A stretch of 23,256 nucleotides of DNA from Intoshia linei (GCA_001642005.1 LWCA01000563.1:1-23256), one strand, 5' to 3'. Shown: positions 1 to 10,098, numbered from the stretch's first letter. Numbers and translations: made by a program. Notes: generated by a model not told the origin, from the letters alone.

Positions 1-2
1 CC

Positions 3-185
3 GTTTTCAAAGAATTAGCTCCACTACAAAAGTATTGTGTTTTACTGGTTGACGGAGTGTACGTTAAAGTATCATTGAGGTTTAGGGGAGGTCATATTAT
101 TGGCCAAGCGTATAATGAAAAAGAAAATTTGGCAATTGAGTGGTGGGGTAATTACGATGAAAAAAAAATTTTCCAATATATATAA
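3..185 (+). pseudogene. P-element/THAP9-like transposase fragment
   Basis: An open frame enters from the left edge and runs 60 codons to a TAA at 183-185, with no start codon in view. It contains CVLLVDGVYVKVSLRF followed by RGGHIIGQAYN. From memory of the family, this pattern resembles the part of P-element/THAP9-type transposases around a catalytic aspartate, where the usual wording is close to 'LVDEVYVK...GG.I.G.A'. The acidic residue after the D is replaced by G. The frame breaks into A+T-rich sequence directly after the similarity ends, so this is most likely a decayed 3' part of a copy rather than a gene. The family call rests on one short motif and is uncertain. Confidence 0.45.
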
Positions 186-540
186 TCAAGAAAAAAGAAT
201 GGAAATTCAACTATTTGATGTTATTTTATTTTTTTATTATTATATTGTATTTTTCATTGTTTTTGTATGTTTATTTTGTGAAATGAAATCAAAATTTGTG
301 ATAACTATTTATTTAAACTGAAATTATCAAGTTTTTTCCAATTTGATTGATTAATAACCCTTCTAATATCCTAAATTATTCTTTTGTCAAGTCTTTCACT
401 TGCCTAATAATCTTAAAGCAAAAAAAATCCCGCCTACAATCTTTTTTACTAGAATGTCTCGTATTCCGTCCTGGTTTAAGCTGTCCTTGTATGAACATAC
501 TTTTGTCTACGGTATATAGGTATTAATTTTTTAAATATCA
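186..540. other. A+T-rich stretch, no gene seen
   Basis: No convincing coding frame or RNA gene is visible on either strand. The stretch around 440-510 is less A+T-rich than its surroundings and lies just upstream of the Tc1-like transposase remains, so it could be the outer end of that element. No matching inverted copy was found to prove it. Confidence 0.4.
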
Positions 541-561
541 ATTTATTTAAAGGTCTATTCA

Positions 562-1790
562 TAGCTAGATCAACGAAGGTTTTAAACCCATATCAAGTGG
601 AGATAAACGATTTGAAAAATTGAATGATGAACATCACAAATTTATGGTGACTTGTATTGAAGAAAACTTGTAAAGTCACTGTAGCGTTGTTACCTAGTAA
701 CAATACTATTCCTAGTATGCTTTGGTAGTGCTGTGTATTCCAATATCATATAAGATATTTACTTCACAAATATTGACTGCTTGATAGTAGCAATGTTTAG
801 TGTACACTGTACAGTCTTTATCATTATATTATATGTATATTATGGGATTCACCGCCAGTCCTCCTCCTCCGATCTTTCTCACATTACAACGACATGCACC
901 TGAAAATGCAAAAAATGCCGTAAATAAAGAGAAAAGAAATTTTACTTTAACCCATTAACACAATTTGACGCATTTTTGCGTCAAACAATTTTTTTTAAAC
1001 GATTTTCCACGTATTATTCATTAAACATCAATTCATATTAAAATACAAAATTATCATAATGAAAATTGTATATAAATATATTTTATCCTTATTAATTAAT
1101 GTTTTATTATATTATTATTTATTATTATTATTTTGTTTTGATTTGTTTTGTTATTAATTTTGATTGATTAAAATTTAAATTACAATTAATTAAGTAATTA
1201 ATTAATAATAAATACGATTCGTCAGTGAATTATAAAATATACGTAACTAACATTTATAAATACGAACATTAAAACATTATCATTTTTGTGTCAATGGTGG
1301 CAATGGGTTAAAGTTACTTGAATTACAATCTGAAAAAGCAAATATAGTGTGTATGGAAGAAACTAATTTTAATTTACACATTTCAAGAAGGGAAGGTAGA
1401 TCACAGCGCGGTGAGCGTATTACCTCAATTGCGGCTGGATCAAGGGGTGCCAATATACCCTGTATTGGTTGTATTGATAAGGTATGACTTATCCACTACG
1501 AAATTAAAAGAGGAAGTTTCAGAAAAGAAAGTGCACAAGAATAGATAAAAAATTGCTTAAGAAAAGCAAAGTAAAAATACAATAGCCTTGTCGTCGTTAT
1601 TGATAACACTTCAGTGCACAGCGATATGGAGAGTATATTACTAATACTAGAATTTTCTGAACATTCATTTTTAAAGCTTGGACCATACAGCCCTATGCTC
1701 AACTGATCAACCCAATTGAGACTGTGTGGTCAAGCGTTAAAGCCAAGATAAAACGATCACTTGCCGTTCCCCGTGAATTTATTTTTTTGG
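562..1790 (+). pseudogene. decayed Tc1/IS630-like transposase, split by a MITE
   Basis: Pieces of a DDE transposase of the Tc1/mariner/IS630 type lie in order. At about 562-672 is a helix-turn-helix region reading GDKRFEKLNDEHHKF. The catalytic core at about 1353-1530 reads EETNFNLHISRREGRS and then RGERITSIAAGSRGAN. At about 1595 is VIDNTSVHSD. Near 1670-1760 come LGPYSPML and, in another frame, NPIETVWSSVKAKIKR. In active relatives these are DETGFNLH..., DN..FH and LPPYSPMLNPIE. Damage seen: the first catalytic D reads E (MEET), there is a TGA at 1485-1487, frames shift around 1490-1600 and again before NPIE, and a 357-bp element is inserted at 951-1307. It is a dead copy. The 3' end is lost where a Helitron fragment begins near 1772. 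Confidence 0.8.
951..1307. mobile_element. piggyBac-type MITE (357 bp) with TTAA target duplication
   Basis: The element is flanked by TTAA at 947-950 and again at 1308-1311. It starts CCCATTAACAC and ends GTGGCAATGGG, giving imperfect terminal inverted repeats of roughly 20-25 bp that begin CCC/GGG, as piggyBac superfamily elements do. A perfect subterminal palindrome lies at 964-985 (arms TTTGACGCA and TGCGTCAAA, 4-nt loop). The interior is extremely A+T-rich and has no open frame, so it is non-autonomous. Removing 361 bp (element plus one TTAA) rejoins the host transposase frame without a gap. This supports both the boundaries and the order of events: the piggyBac MITE landed in an existing Tc1-like copy. 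Confidence 0.85.
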
Positions 1791-1857
1791 TAGAATAAAA
1801 ATGTGCTCACGGCAGAGCTAGGTGATGTTTTTACGTAGTACATAACAGTCAACCTAG
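1772..1857 (+). mobile_element. Helitron-like copy D, 3' end only
   Basis: This 86-bp segment matches the last part of Helitron-like copies A (13867-14354), B (16380-17218) and C (to 22433). It begins at CGTGAATTTA and ends at CTAG (1854-1857), followed by T. It keeps the 3' hairpin: outer stem CTAGGT/ACCTAG and inner arms built around GTAC. It interrupts the end of the Tc1-like pseudogene on its left and touches the EF-hand reading frame on its right. Confidence 0.75.
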
Positions 1858-1858
1858 T

Positions 1859-4800
1859 TTATATATAAAAACAGTACTTTGAATTTGTAGTCTTGAATTT
1901 TGAACAAATCAATTCCAATTCATGATCATTTAGACATATATTCAGTTCTTGTAAAACAAATGAAAATTTGGATTTTTCTATGTATCCAGTCTTCTTAGTA
2001 TCTATCAATTTAAATTCTTTTTTTATAGAATTTTTATTCAATTCAATCTAAAAAATTTAATTAATGATATACTCATTGGTTTTCTCGTGGAAAAGTTAAG
2101 TAACATATCCATGGACACCCTATTATAATTAAATTTTACGATTATTATAATATTCATATATATAATTTTTTTCGGGAACACCGTATTGTTTTTAAAATTC
2201 AACAAATTTTAAAAAAATTAATAAAGTGTGCATAATTCCATTTAAATTTAATTTGAAGTAAAATGACCGGTCCATGGTAAAAAAAGTTTGGGAAAAACTT
2301 CATTAAAAAGTTAGAAATATTGAATAGTAACATTTTTGTTAATTTTAAGCTGTTAATCTAAGCTTTTTTATTAAATTTAATTTTTTTTAGTTTTGAAAAA
2401 TTCTGCCCTCGGTAGTAGCTAGGTACTGTTCATACGAAGTACATAACAATCAAGCTTGCATTATATTACAAATAATAACCTTATTTCTTAAATTTGTGAA
2501 AACCATTTCTTTATCATTATTCATTGTATTTGAAGTTTTAAGAAAATCCACATCTCCCATCGTCGGAGGTTTCAATTTTGCATTTGGATACGAATTTTCC
2601 TTCTTTGTAAAATATCGGATAAATTCATTAAAATTAATGGTGCAATCTTTTTGCTTAATGAAATTGTCCCACAATATTCGTATTTCACCTCGCATTATAG
2701 TGGGTTTGATTGGTAATCTAATGACAATGTTATTATTTTTTAGTAGACATTGAAAAAGTGACAATTTTCCCCAACCAATATTGTATAAAACTTGGTATAT
2801 TTGACTTAAAAATCAAATATTACGTCCATATACAATGCAATATATTACAACAGAAAAAACTTACTTTTTAAAAATAAGGTACATATAATCTTGTGTCAAA
2901 CGTTTCGTATTGGCTATATCAATTTCCTCAAAGTATTTCTCTATCAACGGTAAATTGTTAGTAATATTTTTTCTAATGATTAATATCAACTGCTCTTGTG
3001 TACGCATTTTTGTTGATATCGACAGATTTGAAATTTTTGATGAATTTCGTAATTCACTAGTAAAAATTTGGAATCAATAATAAAAATATATATTGTTTTT
3101 AATATTTAATTCCTTGTATTACAGTGTGTAATAGGGATTTTTAGTTATTTTGAAACTAAGATCCACGTAGCCCTGTTAAGGATGAAATTATTTTTCCCAA
3201 CGAAAACGAATTCTACATTATCAAAAAAATTTAAAATCGAGTTTAATATTATGAATGCATATAATACCTAAATTTTAAGTAGTATAGTTAAAAATATTTC
3301 ATGGATGGACTATACTTTTAATTAACATAACATGTGCAAGTCTCAAAAAAATAAATTTACTACTAAGAACTTTCTTGTGAAAACGCATAAAAAATCCTGA
3401 TGTACACAAAAAAATTTGTGGTGCAAAGAAATAATTATATTTATTACTTAAAATTCAATTCCTTCATGAAATCGATGTAATGAATATTAGCTCCATCCAT
3501 ACTTGTCGGGAGTCTTACCAATAAACAATCCATTTCGTTTTTTTGAATTGTAAGTCCGATAAAAACTTCCAAACAATGCTTACAATCTTCTACGCTAATT
3601 ATTCCACGAGATAAGGTATCATATTTCCTATTAATTTAATTATAGAAATAATTTTAATATGTCACTTTTTTAAGTAATTGTAGTTAAACACAGTAAAGGT
3701 ACGAGTAGACAACAATCTTTTGATTATGACAGAGCGGGTAGGGCCAGTCGGGTTAAACATTGAAAAATGTTTTATTTAATGATTCACTTAAATCATAGGC
3801 GAGTAATGCAGGAAAATTGGGTCTGTACAGTGTAAAGACTATTATTGTAATAGTTTAATGATATTATTTTAAAAAACATAATTAAGTGGTTTTCTATGTA
3901 TTTATTTTGATACATTTTAAGTGGATTTAACTTTTATTTTATTTTAAATTCAAATTGTACCTATGGATTTTCAAATTTAATTTGAATGTATATTTATTTT
4001 ATTTACATTGTTAAATTAAAATTTTTATTTACATAGTTTTTTATTTATATTTTTTTTCATTTATAATTCCATTTTTTCTTGAATTTCAATTACTTCACAA
4101 TAAACTTTGACCATATTCCTTAAGCCACTGGTTATACGCAGTAAAAAATCAACAATCTAGGGTCGGTAGACATGCGTATCAAGCTTTACCTTAATATCTT
4201 AACTTAATCTTTAACTATTTTCAATGTAACAAAATTATTAGACATTTCTAATTAAACAATTTAAAACAGATATTTGTTGATCTAGTGATAATTGCAATTG
4301 ACATTCACACTATAGCCATCGCATGGATGGTTGGTAAAACAGGCAATTGGAATAATGATTAAGACAAGAAATTATATGATTTCACTTTTTCATATTATGA
4401 TTTATGAAAGGTTCGATTTCATTTTATTTATTATTTTTTACCAAATTCTGAAGTCTTCCCTGTTATTCAATTTTTTAGTAAGTTATTCTTATTATTATGT
4501 GATGAATTTTCATTTCAGATTTGGAAAATAATCAAGGTTATTTAATAAAATAATTATGTACGTTGGAATAATATTATTATTTTTATGAGTTATTGACAGT
4601 TGTTTTTGTTAATAGAATAACCAATGTCAGGGAGAGTTTATTTACGTTTTCTAGGTTATTTAATTGAATAACCAATGTCAGAGAGAGCTTATTTATGTTT
4701 TCAGGATTATTTAATAGAACAACCAATGTTAGGGAGAGCTTATTTACGTTTGCTGAGTTATTTAATAAAATTATGATAGTGGCTGACGCTTTGAATTATT

Positions 4801-6574
4801 TTGATGCTGATAATTTTATATGAAATGAATAATTATTTGATTACTTATATTGAAAACATACTGGATTATGGAACTTATTTTAGTATTTAACAAATAAGGT
4901 GGAAAGTATTTTATAAAGTTCGAACCGAACTATTATTGATTTTTATCTTGTCAGCTGATCTGGTAATATATGTGAAATCGGATTGTCCCCCCGAACTTCC
5001 CTTGAACAACCAGTTGTTAATCTGTCTGGTTAGATCATTCTCAAACCGAAGGGTATTAATTTTTAAATATTCGTGATCAGCACACAAAAGTACACCTATA
5101 TGTAAATATACTTTTTGTTCTTTAAAAAAGTGCACATCCTACTGTAGATTTATTTTTAAATACAATGAGACAACTTAAATTATACTGGTTTCATTTATAA
5201 ATACATTTTAACATGTCAAATTATAAGAGTTGTAAATTTGAATGTATTTATGAAAAAAACGTGAGAAAGTTAATATATATTTGTGTAAATATGTTTTTGA
5301 TAAATTTTCTATGGGTTTGTAAAGTTCTTTAAAACTTATAAAAAATAGTTTACATACCCATTATCAAAAGTAATAATGCTTGATTAATCTTGATGATATG
5401 CAAACTTTTATAAATACCATTTTAGTAGAATAACAAAAATTACTGAAATAAAGCCAACAATTTCAAAAATTCACATTGTAAATAAGAAACAATTTCATAT
5501 TCCAATTTAACCATTCCAGTTCTAAATATTGTGTAAGTTACAATTATTATTTTTAATTATTGTTAATTTAAACAAAAACAAGATGTGATTGTTTGTAATG
5601 GTAATTAATGATTTTTATTTCTGTATTATTCAATTTAATATACAAAAAACAATATTATTCATACTTTAGCTTTTGACTTGTCAATGTTCGATGAGTAATA
5701 CTTCCTAATGATCTATCCATAAATTGCATTAAAAATTTTGTGTAGGGTATGGTGGTTCTATTTACATTGATATCACATTCACTCAACAGACTCGGTAAGT
5801 ATTTTAATTCTATGTCAGTATTTAGTGATTTTATTATTTCAATAAAATATTCTTTATTAATCTAAATAAGAATATACAATCATCATGAATAACATTAGAT
5901 TCTAGGAACTAGAATATTTTAAGAAATGCTTAAACAAGCTAACTAATCAAAGGTGACACTAGATGTTTATCTATCAGATTTTTGATATATTTATTATTAA
6001 ATATTTACTCGATTTAATGAACTATATTATATTTGTAGTGTTACAACAAATATTAAAAATAATAATGTGTTTTTTTCTCATCACTGTCAATGAAAGAATT
6101 GTTGGGTCATTTAGACAAAAAGAATTATCGTCGAAATTGATTATTTAGGGATGCATCATTTACACAGTAAGTCCAAAGTATATATTCGCGTACATCGAAT
6201 CACAAGGCTAGACAGATAAATTTTATCTGGACAGAAGGCTTGTCAACGGGAATTAATTAATTACAAAAAATTTACATATTGTGTGCCATCTAAATCATAT
6301 TTAAGAAACTTTTCTAATAATATTTTGTAAGCTCTTCGTAATTTTACTTTAACTAGCCCTAAAAAACATAACTTTGATTTATAAACAACGAACCTAAAAC
6401 AGAAGTATTTCCATTCATTTTGACCTTGCTATAACTATCAACTTTTTTTTTAACAGTAATATCTGGTAAATTATCCAAAGTAGCACATTCACCAACAATA
6501 TTTAAAGATTGGGAATTTTTAAAAGATTTCGACGATGAAACGGTTCGGTCCAAACTAAGTCTGGGTAACTGCAT
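1859..6574 (-). CDS. EF-hand protein, EFCAB6-like, seven exons
   Basis: Predicted exons on the minus strand, 5' to 3': 6574-6394, 6358-6276, 5861-5665, 3627-3448, 3056-2865, 2717-2480, 2047-1859. All junctions are GT-AG with matching phase, giving 420 codons including the stop (419 aa). The protein is a chain of degenerate EF-hands. Examples are KYDLDGTQYINKEYF (formed across the exon 2/3 junction), SECDINVNRTTIPYTKF, KYDTLSRGIISVEDC, CTINFNEFIRYF and LIDTKKTGYIEKSKF. Several loops lack the position-12 acidic residue, so many probably do not bind calcium. The spacing 'NLRNKI..NS.KKEFKLID' resembles EFCAB6/DJBP, a sperm-linked EF-hand family, but that assignment is tentative. The start at 6574 is the first ATG in an open exon. 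The last EF-hand stops after YCFYI at a TAA touching a Helitron end, so the 3' end may be truncated, or a further exon may exist via a donor at 1877. Confidence 0.72.
2250..2459 (+). mobile_element. Helitron-like copy E, degenerate
   Basis: This lies inside the intron between the last two exons of the EF-hand gene (2048-2479). It aligns in order with copies B and C: a TTTGGGAA block near 2290, then GCCCTCGG, GCTAGGTACTG and AGTACATAACAATCAAGC. The terminal CTAG reads CTTG, so the end is mutated. It is on the plus strand, antisense to the host gene. The left boundary is approximate. Confidence 0.55.
4612..4770. repeat. 51-bp tandem repeat, about 3 copies
   Basis: The string CCAATGT recurs at 4621, 4672 and 4723, an exact 51-bp period. 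Each unit reads roughly CCAATGTCAGGGAGAG, then TTATTTACGTTTT, then a GGTTATTTAAT block. Copies differ at a few positions. A more degraded partial unit precedes it at about 4585-4611. Confidence 0.85.
4911..5135 (-). CDS. unrecognised 74-codon reading frame
   Basis: An open frame with ATG at 5135 and stop at 4911, less A+T-rich than its surroundings and with a mixed amino-acid composition (for example ENDLTRQINNWLFKGSSGG). It is on the same strand as, and inside the long intron of, the EF-hand gene. No GT donor fits its 3' side well, and it shows no EF-hand pattern. I do not recognise the sequence. It may be a remnant of an inserted element, an unrelated nested exon, or chance. Confidence 0.2.
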   Translation of the reverse strand: MHFFKEQKVYLHIGVLLCADHEYLKINTLRFENDLTRQINNWLFKGSSGGQSDFTYITRSADKIKINNSSVRTL

Positions 6575-7143
6575 TTCTAATATTGTGAGAATGATTTGAC
6601 AAGATTAATAAAAAAAATAATATTTATTGAAATTAAGCACACTTATTGTCATATTATTGGGCTTATTTAAAAAATCAAACAATTAATGAATACTCATAAA
6701 TTAAAATGGCTGAAACATGCATTATGAAAACAATATAAACAAAATTTTAATACAAATCATAAAATATGATGGTCCATTTTTTACTGTCTATTTTAATTAG
6801 GTTATTATATGAGCTATTCGAAATGAGAAAATTAAAAATAAAATTAAAAATAAAATTAAAAACATATCAAAATAGAACAAGACAGACATTGTAAAAGTTA
6901 CACATTTAGAGTAAAATTTATTGTTTTCAGTTGTTTAGTAACATGACCGCAATGCGGAACAAACTATCATTGTCATAACAGTTGCATCAAAATAAATTCA
7001 TAATCAATTTTTGACAATTATAAATATTGTACAAATTCACTAATTTTATCTCAATTTGCCAGTTTTTAAAATTTCTAGATTTTAACATAATGTAATGTTT
7101 AATTTTTAAACGTGTAATAATAAATTTAAATTTTTTAATTTAG
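6575..7143. promoter_or_regulatory. divergent intergenic region, EF-hand gene / tetraspanin
   Basis: Only 569 bp separate the two start codons, which point away from each other, so both promoters and 5' untranslated regions must lie here unless further 5' exons exist. The sequence is A+T-rich, with a 12-bp ATTAAAAATAAA-type tandem run near 6832-6865 and a G+C-rich palindrome CCGCAATGCGG at 6947-6957. No classical TATA or initiator can be singled out against this background. Confidence 0.4.
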
Positions 7144-8533
7144 ATGGGTTGTTCCACTTTCGCTTGTGTTAAATCTGTATTTTTTCTATTCAATGCCATT
7201 TTTTGGGTAATTTTTATTAATGTGTTTGAATTCAATGGATACTAATAAATTTGTAGCTTTTCGGTTGCGTGACTTTGGGTTTAGGAGTATGGGTACAATA
7301 CATATGTAATAGTCTCGATTTCAATGATACAAATTATATTCTTTTTACGGCAACCGTTTGTCTAATTGCTGCTGGATCACTAATTGTATTGTTTGGATTT
7401 CTGGGATGTTGTGGTGTTGTAATCAATAACAAATGTATAATGATTGCGGTAATCTTTTCTTTGTGTATACTCTGGAAATAACATTTCATTTTAGTACTTT
7501 ATCGTGATAGTACTCGTAATTGGAATTCAAATTTCGAGTGGAGTTATGATCTATGTTTATCGAGACCGATTGGAAACCAGCGTATCGGAACATCTCGTTA
7601 CAAGTATCAAATCTGTTTACGACAATTCCGAACAAATTTCAATTAGGGAAGATTTATGGGACTCTTATCAAGAAATCGTACCATTTTTTTTATTTTTCTT
7701 ATTTTTATGTATAGGCTCAATGTTGTGGTGTTAATGATCACAGCGAATGGTTTAATTCAAATTCATGGAGTAGCGAACGATGGGTCCCAGATTCTTGTTG
7801 TGTTAATTATGAAGTAGGGTGTGGTAAAAAAGGAAACTTTGAAAATATTTATAAAATGGTAAGTTGTATTTATACTACATGTCATAATAATTTAATATAC
7901 TTTTACGTTACTATTTTACAATATTTTTACATTTTCTTAGGGATGCGCTCAAGCTACAAGACAAGTTTTGAAAGACAACATTTATATTGTTTTAATTATA
8001 GCTATTGTCATTTTACTCAGTGAGGTAATTTTAAATATTATTATGGTATGATTGTATTATTTACACTTGATATAACACTATTGTTGTTTAAAGTGTTTCA
8101 TGCATTTTTATTGAAATAATGAATTTTATTGTTAATAATTAAAAAAAGTTTACGATTATAATCGTTAATAATATTAAAAAATTCACCAATAAAAATAATT
8201 ACATTGTTTTTTAAATTGAACACCACTTTATACAGTCAATTATGTTAAATATGAACATGAGGATATCAAATTTTATTAGCGTTCATATTAGAGTAGTAAG
8301 TGAACACTGAAAAAGATGTACAAAAAACAATTTAAGTTAATTTTTTAATTTTAAATGCTTAAAAATATGTTCATTATGTGAGGTGTTATTTTGTTAATTT
8401 CGTAGATTTTAGATATATACATTTACCATTTTATTTTTATTTTAAAATTATTTTTTAGATTCTTTCCATGATGTCAGTTTTAGCATTAGCTTGTTACAAA
8501 ACAAGAGGAAAAACGTTGATAATTGAACGTTAA
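7144..8533 (+). CDS. tetraspanin, six exons, 246 aa
   Basis: Exons: 7144-7206, 7257-7448, 7495-7677, 7715-7858, 7941-8024, 8459-8533, all joined in phase 0 by GT-AG introns of 50, 46, 37, 82 and 434 nt. Tetraspanins are four-pass membrane proteins that organise partner proteins into membrane microdomains. Membrane segments lie at about residues 11-34, 49-75, 82-107 and 207-235. The large extracellular loop (about 108-200) has the signature CCG at 149-151, the PDSCC motif (cysteines 174-175), C182 and GC at 195-196, six cysteines in all. The N-terminal MGCS with nearby cysteines (C3, C8) is typical for palmitoylation. The length is normal for the family. The start is the first ATG, immediately before the conserved first helix. 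The subfamily was not assigned. Confidence 0.95.
8233..8309. mobile_element. 77-bp CAGT...ACTG mini-element in tetraspanin intron 5
   Basis: The segment begins CAGT after a TA and ends ACTG. It contains perfect 9-bp inverted arms AATATGAAC (8248-8256) and GTTCATATT (8281-8289). The reverse complement of its right end (CAGTGTTCAC..., AATATGAACGC) resembles the Tigger terminus at 8781 (CAGTGATTTC..., AATATGAATTCACGC). It is plausibly a miniature pogo/Tigger derivative. The right-hand TA target base is not intact. Confidence 0.4.
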
Positions 8534-8780
8534 TTTCATCAGTATATATTGCGTTCACAACCAATTTTGTATTACATTAAAAATATGCTTTTAAATTTTG
8601 TTAAACTTGAATTGTAGAAATTTATATGTCGTATTTTCTAAATTTAATACACGGTGCAACAAATGAAATTTTTTGGAGATGATCCAATAATTTTAATTTA
8701 TTATTGATCTAATCACTACAAGGATTAGAATGATATGTAATATTACATTTTTACAAGTGGTTTAACTCACATTATATATA

Positions 8781-9865
8781 CAGTGATTTCTGTTCAATAT
8801 GAATTCACGCTTATATGAATTTCATGCAAATAAAAGTTAGATTTGCATAATATTTATTATGAGAAAAAATTTTTAATATAAATTTCTTTCAATATGAACT
8901 GTGAATATGGTTTTGTGTAAATAAACATAAGTTTGTATTAATTTTCTATCACGTGACTTATAAATTTCAGAAAAGTAACCATTTAATTTGAAGAGAAAGA
9001 AACAAGATTTGTCGATAAATTATAAAATTAAACTGTTTGACGAAGATTCAAATCGGTCTCAAGAATATTTAGCTACCAAACACTCCATTTCAGTAGGTTT
9101 GGTAAATAAGTGGTTAAAAAATCGTGAAGAAATCCTTTATTGTAATAATTTAAATTTGAATCATAAGACAGCCTTGCCTAAGGAAATCTGTTAAAATTGA
9201 ATCAGTGGTTTCAACGTCAATGAACATTAAGTATAAGTGGCAATATATTGAAAGAAAAGGCTCTAGAAATGGCCAGTCTTTTGAATTTGAACGATTTTAA
9301 AGCCTCTACTAGTTGGTTAAATTCTTTTTTAACCAGAAATTCCATTAAATCAAAAAAAATTGTAGGAGAATCAAAATTAGTAAGCGAGTCTAAAATAAAA
9401 GAATGGAAAGAATTATTTTCTAAATCGGTAGAAAAATATAGAAATGATAAAATGATTAACTGTGATGAAACCGGATTAGTCTTTAAACAAACTGCTTCCA
9501 GAACTTGCATCTGCTCTACAAAAGATAGAGCAAGTGGAAAATTTTCAAAAGATAGATTGACCATTCTTTTGACATGTAGTATGACAGAAGAAAAATTAAA
9601 GCCAGTAGTAATAGGAAAATCTAAGTCTCTGCCCTGTTTTAAAAATATAAAAAATAGAAAAATTACTTATGAAAATAATAATAAAAGTTGGATGAAACAT
9701 CTGTTTTTAAAATGGTTAAAAAACGTAAATAATAAAATGAATGAAAATAGAAATATACTTTTAATATTAGATAATGCTCCGGTTCACCCTAAAGATGTAG
9801 ACTTAAGTAATATTGAATTATTATATATTCCTCGTAACACTTTGTTTAACATTAAGTTTTGCTGA
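8781..9865 (+). mobile_element. Tigger (pogo superfamily) element, 3'-truncated
   Basis: The left terminus is a CAGTGATTTCTG start preceded by TA at 8779-8780, the target dinucleotide of the Tc1/mariner/pogo group. A transposase pseudogene follows. No inverted copy of the terminus is found downstream, and similarity ends near 9845 inside the catalytic domain, so the right part of the element is missing. Confidence 0.7.
8988..9865 (+). pseudogene. Tigger transposase pseudogene
   Basis: The N-terminal CENP-B-type helix-turn-helix reads KRKKQDLSINYKIKLF, then SVGLVNKWLKNREEIL. A second helix-turn-helix follows (LNQWFQRQ, then LKEKALEMASLLNL). The DDE core shows INCDETGLVFKQ (first catalytic D), KDRLTILLTC, KPVVIGKSK and LLILDNAPVHP (second D). 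The third acidic residue is absent because similarity stops after LLYIPRNT. Breaks: the first frame ends at TAA 9192-9194, with a frameshift into the second frame just before LNQWF, and an in-frame TGA lies at 9221-9223. No ATG starts the first frame; TTG stands there. It is inactive, but the reading frames are otherwise well kept, suggesting a fairly recent copy. Confidence 0.9.
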
Positions 9866-9878
9866 TTTTCAAAGATTT

Positions 9879-10098
9879 TTAACCATCGTCATTTTTTGTT
9901 GATTGACGCATAATTTGTTGTTTTTGTCGAGTTATTGTGACAATTGTCTGTCTGGGCATATCAAGTTCAGCTGCCACCTGCATTAGTTATATCATTTATT
10001 TATTTATATTTATTACCACTGCGTATGATTTCCCTTCTAACATTTCCCTTTTGATAATATCAATTTTTTTTAACATATTGATTGATTTTCGTTTCGTT
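9879..10098 (-). CDS. spliced CENP-B-type HTH domain, two exons
   Basis: Minus-strand exon 10098-10017 follows an ACTAG acceptor and encodes TKRKSINMLKKIDIIKRE and then MLEGKSYAV. A 39-nt GT-AG intron (10016-9978) joins it in phase 0 to 9977-9879, which encodes VAAELDMPRQTIVTITRQKQ and ends NDDG-stop. Together this is a standard CENP-B/pogo N-terminal DNA-binding domain (KRK...K..II...EGKS...A.EL...T...I). No second helix-turn-helix or DDE core follows. The intron is the same size class as those in the nearby host genes. Either a pogo-like element with an intron was truncated here, or this is the 3' end of a host gene that acquired the domain. The upstream exon is uncertain, because 10343-10450 ends in phase 0 while this exon needs one base. 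Confidence 0.55.

Larger units (their letters stand above)
3628..5664. other. long intron of the EF-hand gene
   Basis: This 2037-bp intron is implied by phase-2 exon ends at 5665 and 3627. Within it are a 51-bp tandem repeat (4612-4770) and one unexplained 74-codon frame (4911-5135, minus). The rest is A+T-rich sequence with no recognisable coding or RNA gene. An unrecognised small exon inside it cannot be excluded. Confidence 0.5.

Noticed and set aside
2496-2753. 85-codon plus-strand frame
   Set aside because: Antisense to an EF-hand exon with consistent splice sites and phases.
4917-4932. AAGTTCGAACCGAACT as a possible tRNA B-box
   Set aside because: No A-box or cloverleaf can be drawn around it.
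5963-6148. 61-codon plus-strand frame
   Set aside because: Hydrophobic A+T-driven composition inside an intron of the EF-hand gene; no supporting signal.
6202-6243. Stem-loop with perfect CAGATAAA/TTTATCTG arms
   Set aside because: Visible, but it lies in an intron with no transposon ends or conserved context, and it is too short to interpret.
9217-9564. 115-codon minus-strand frame
   Set aside because: It is the antisense shadow of the Tigger transposase, which explains the plus strand fully.
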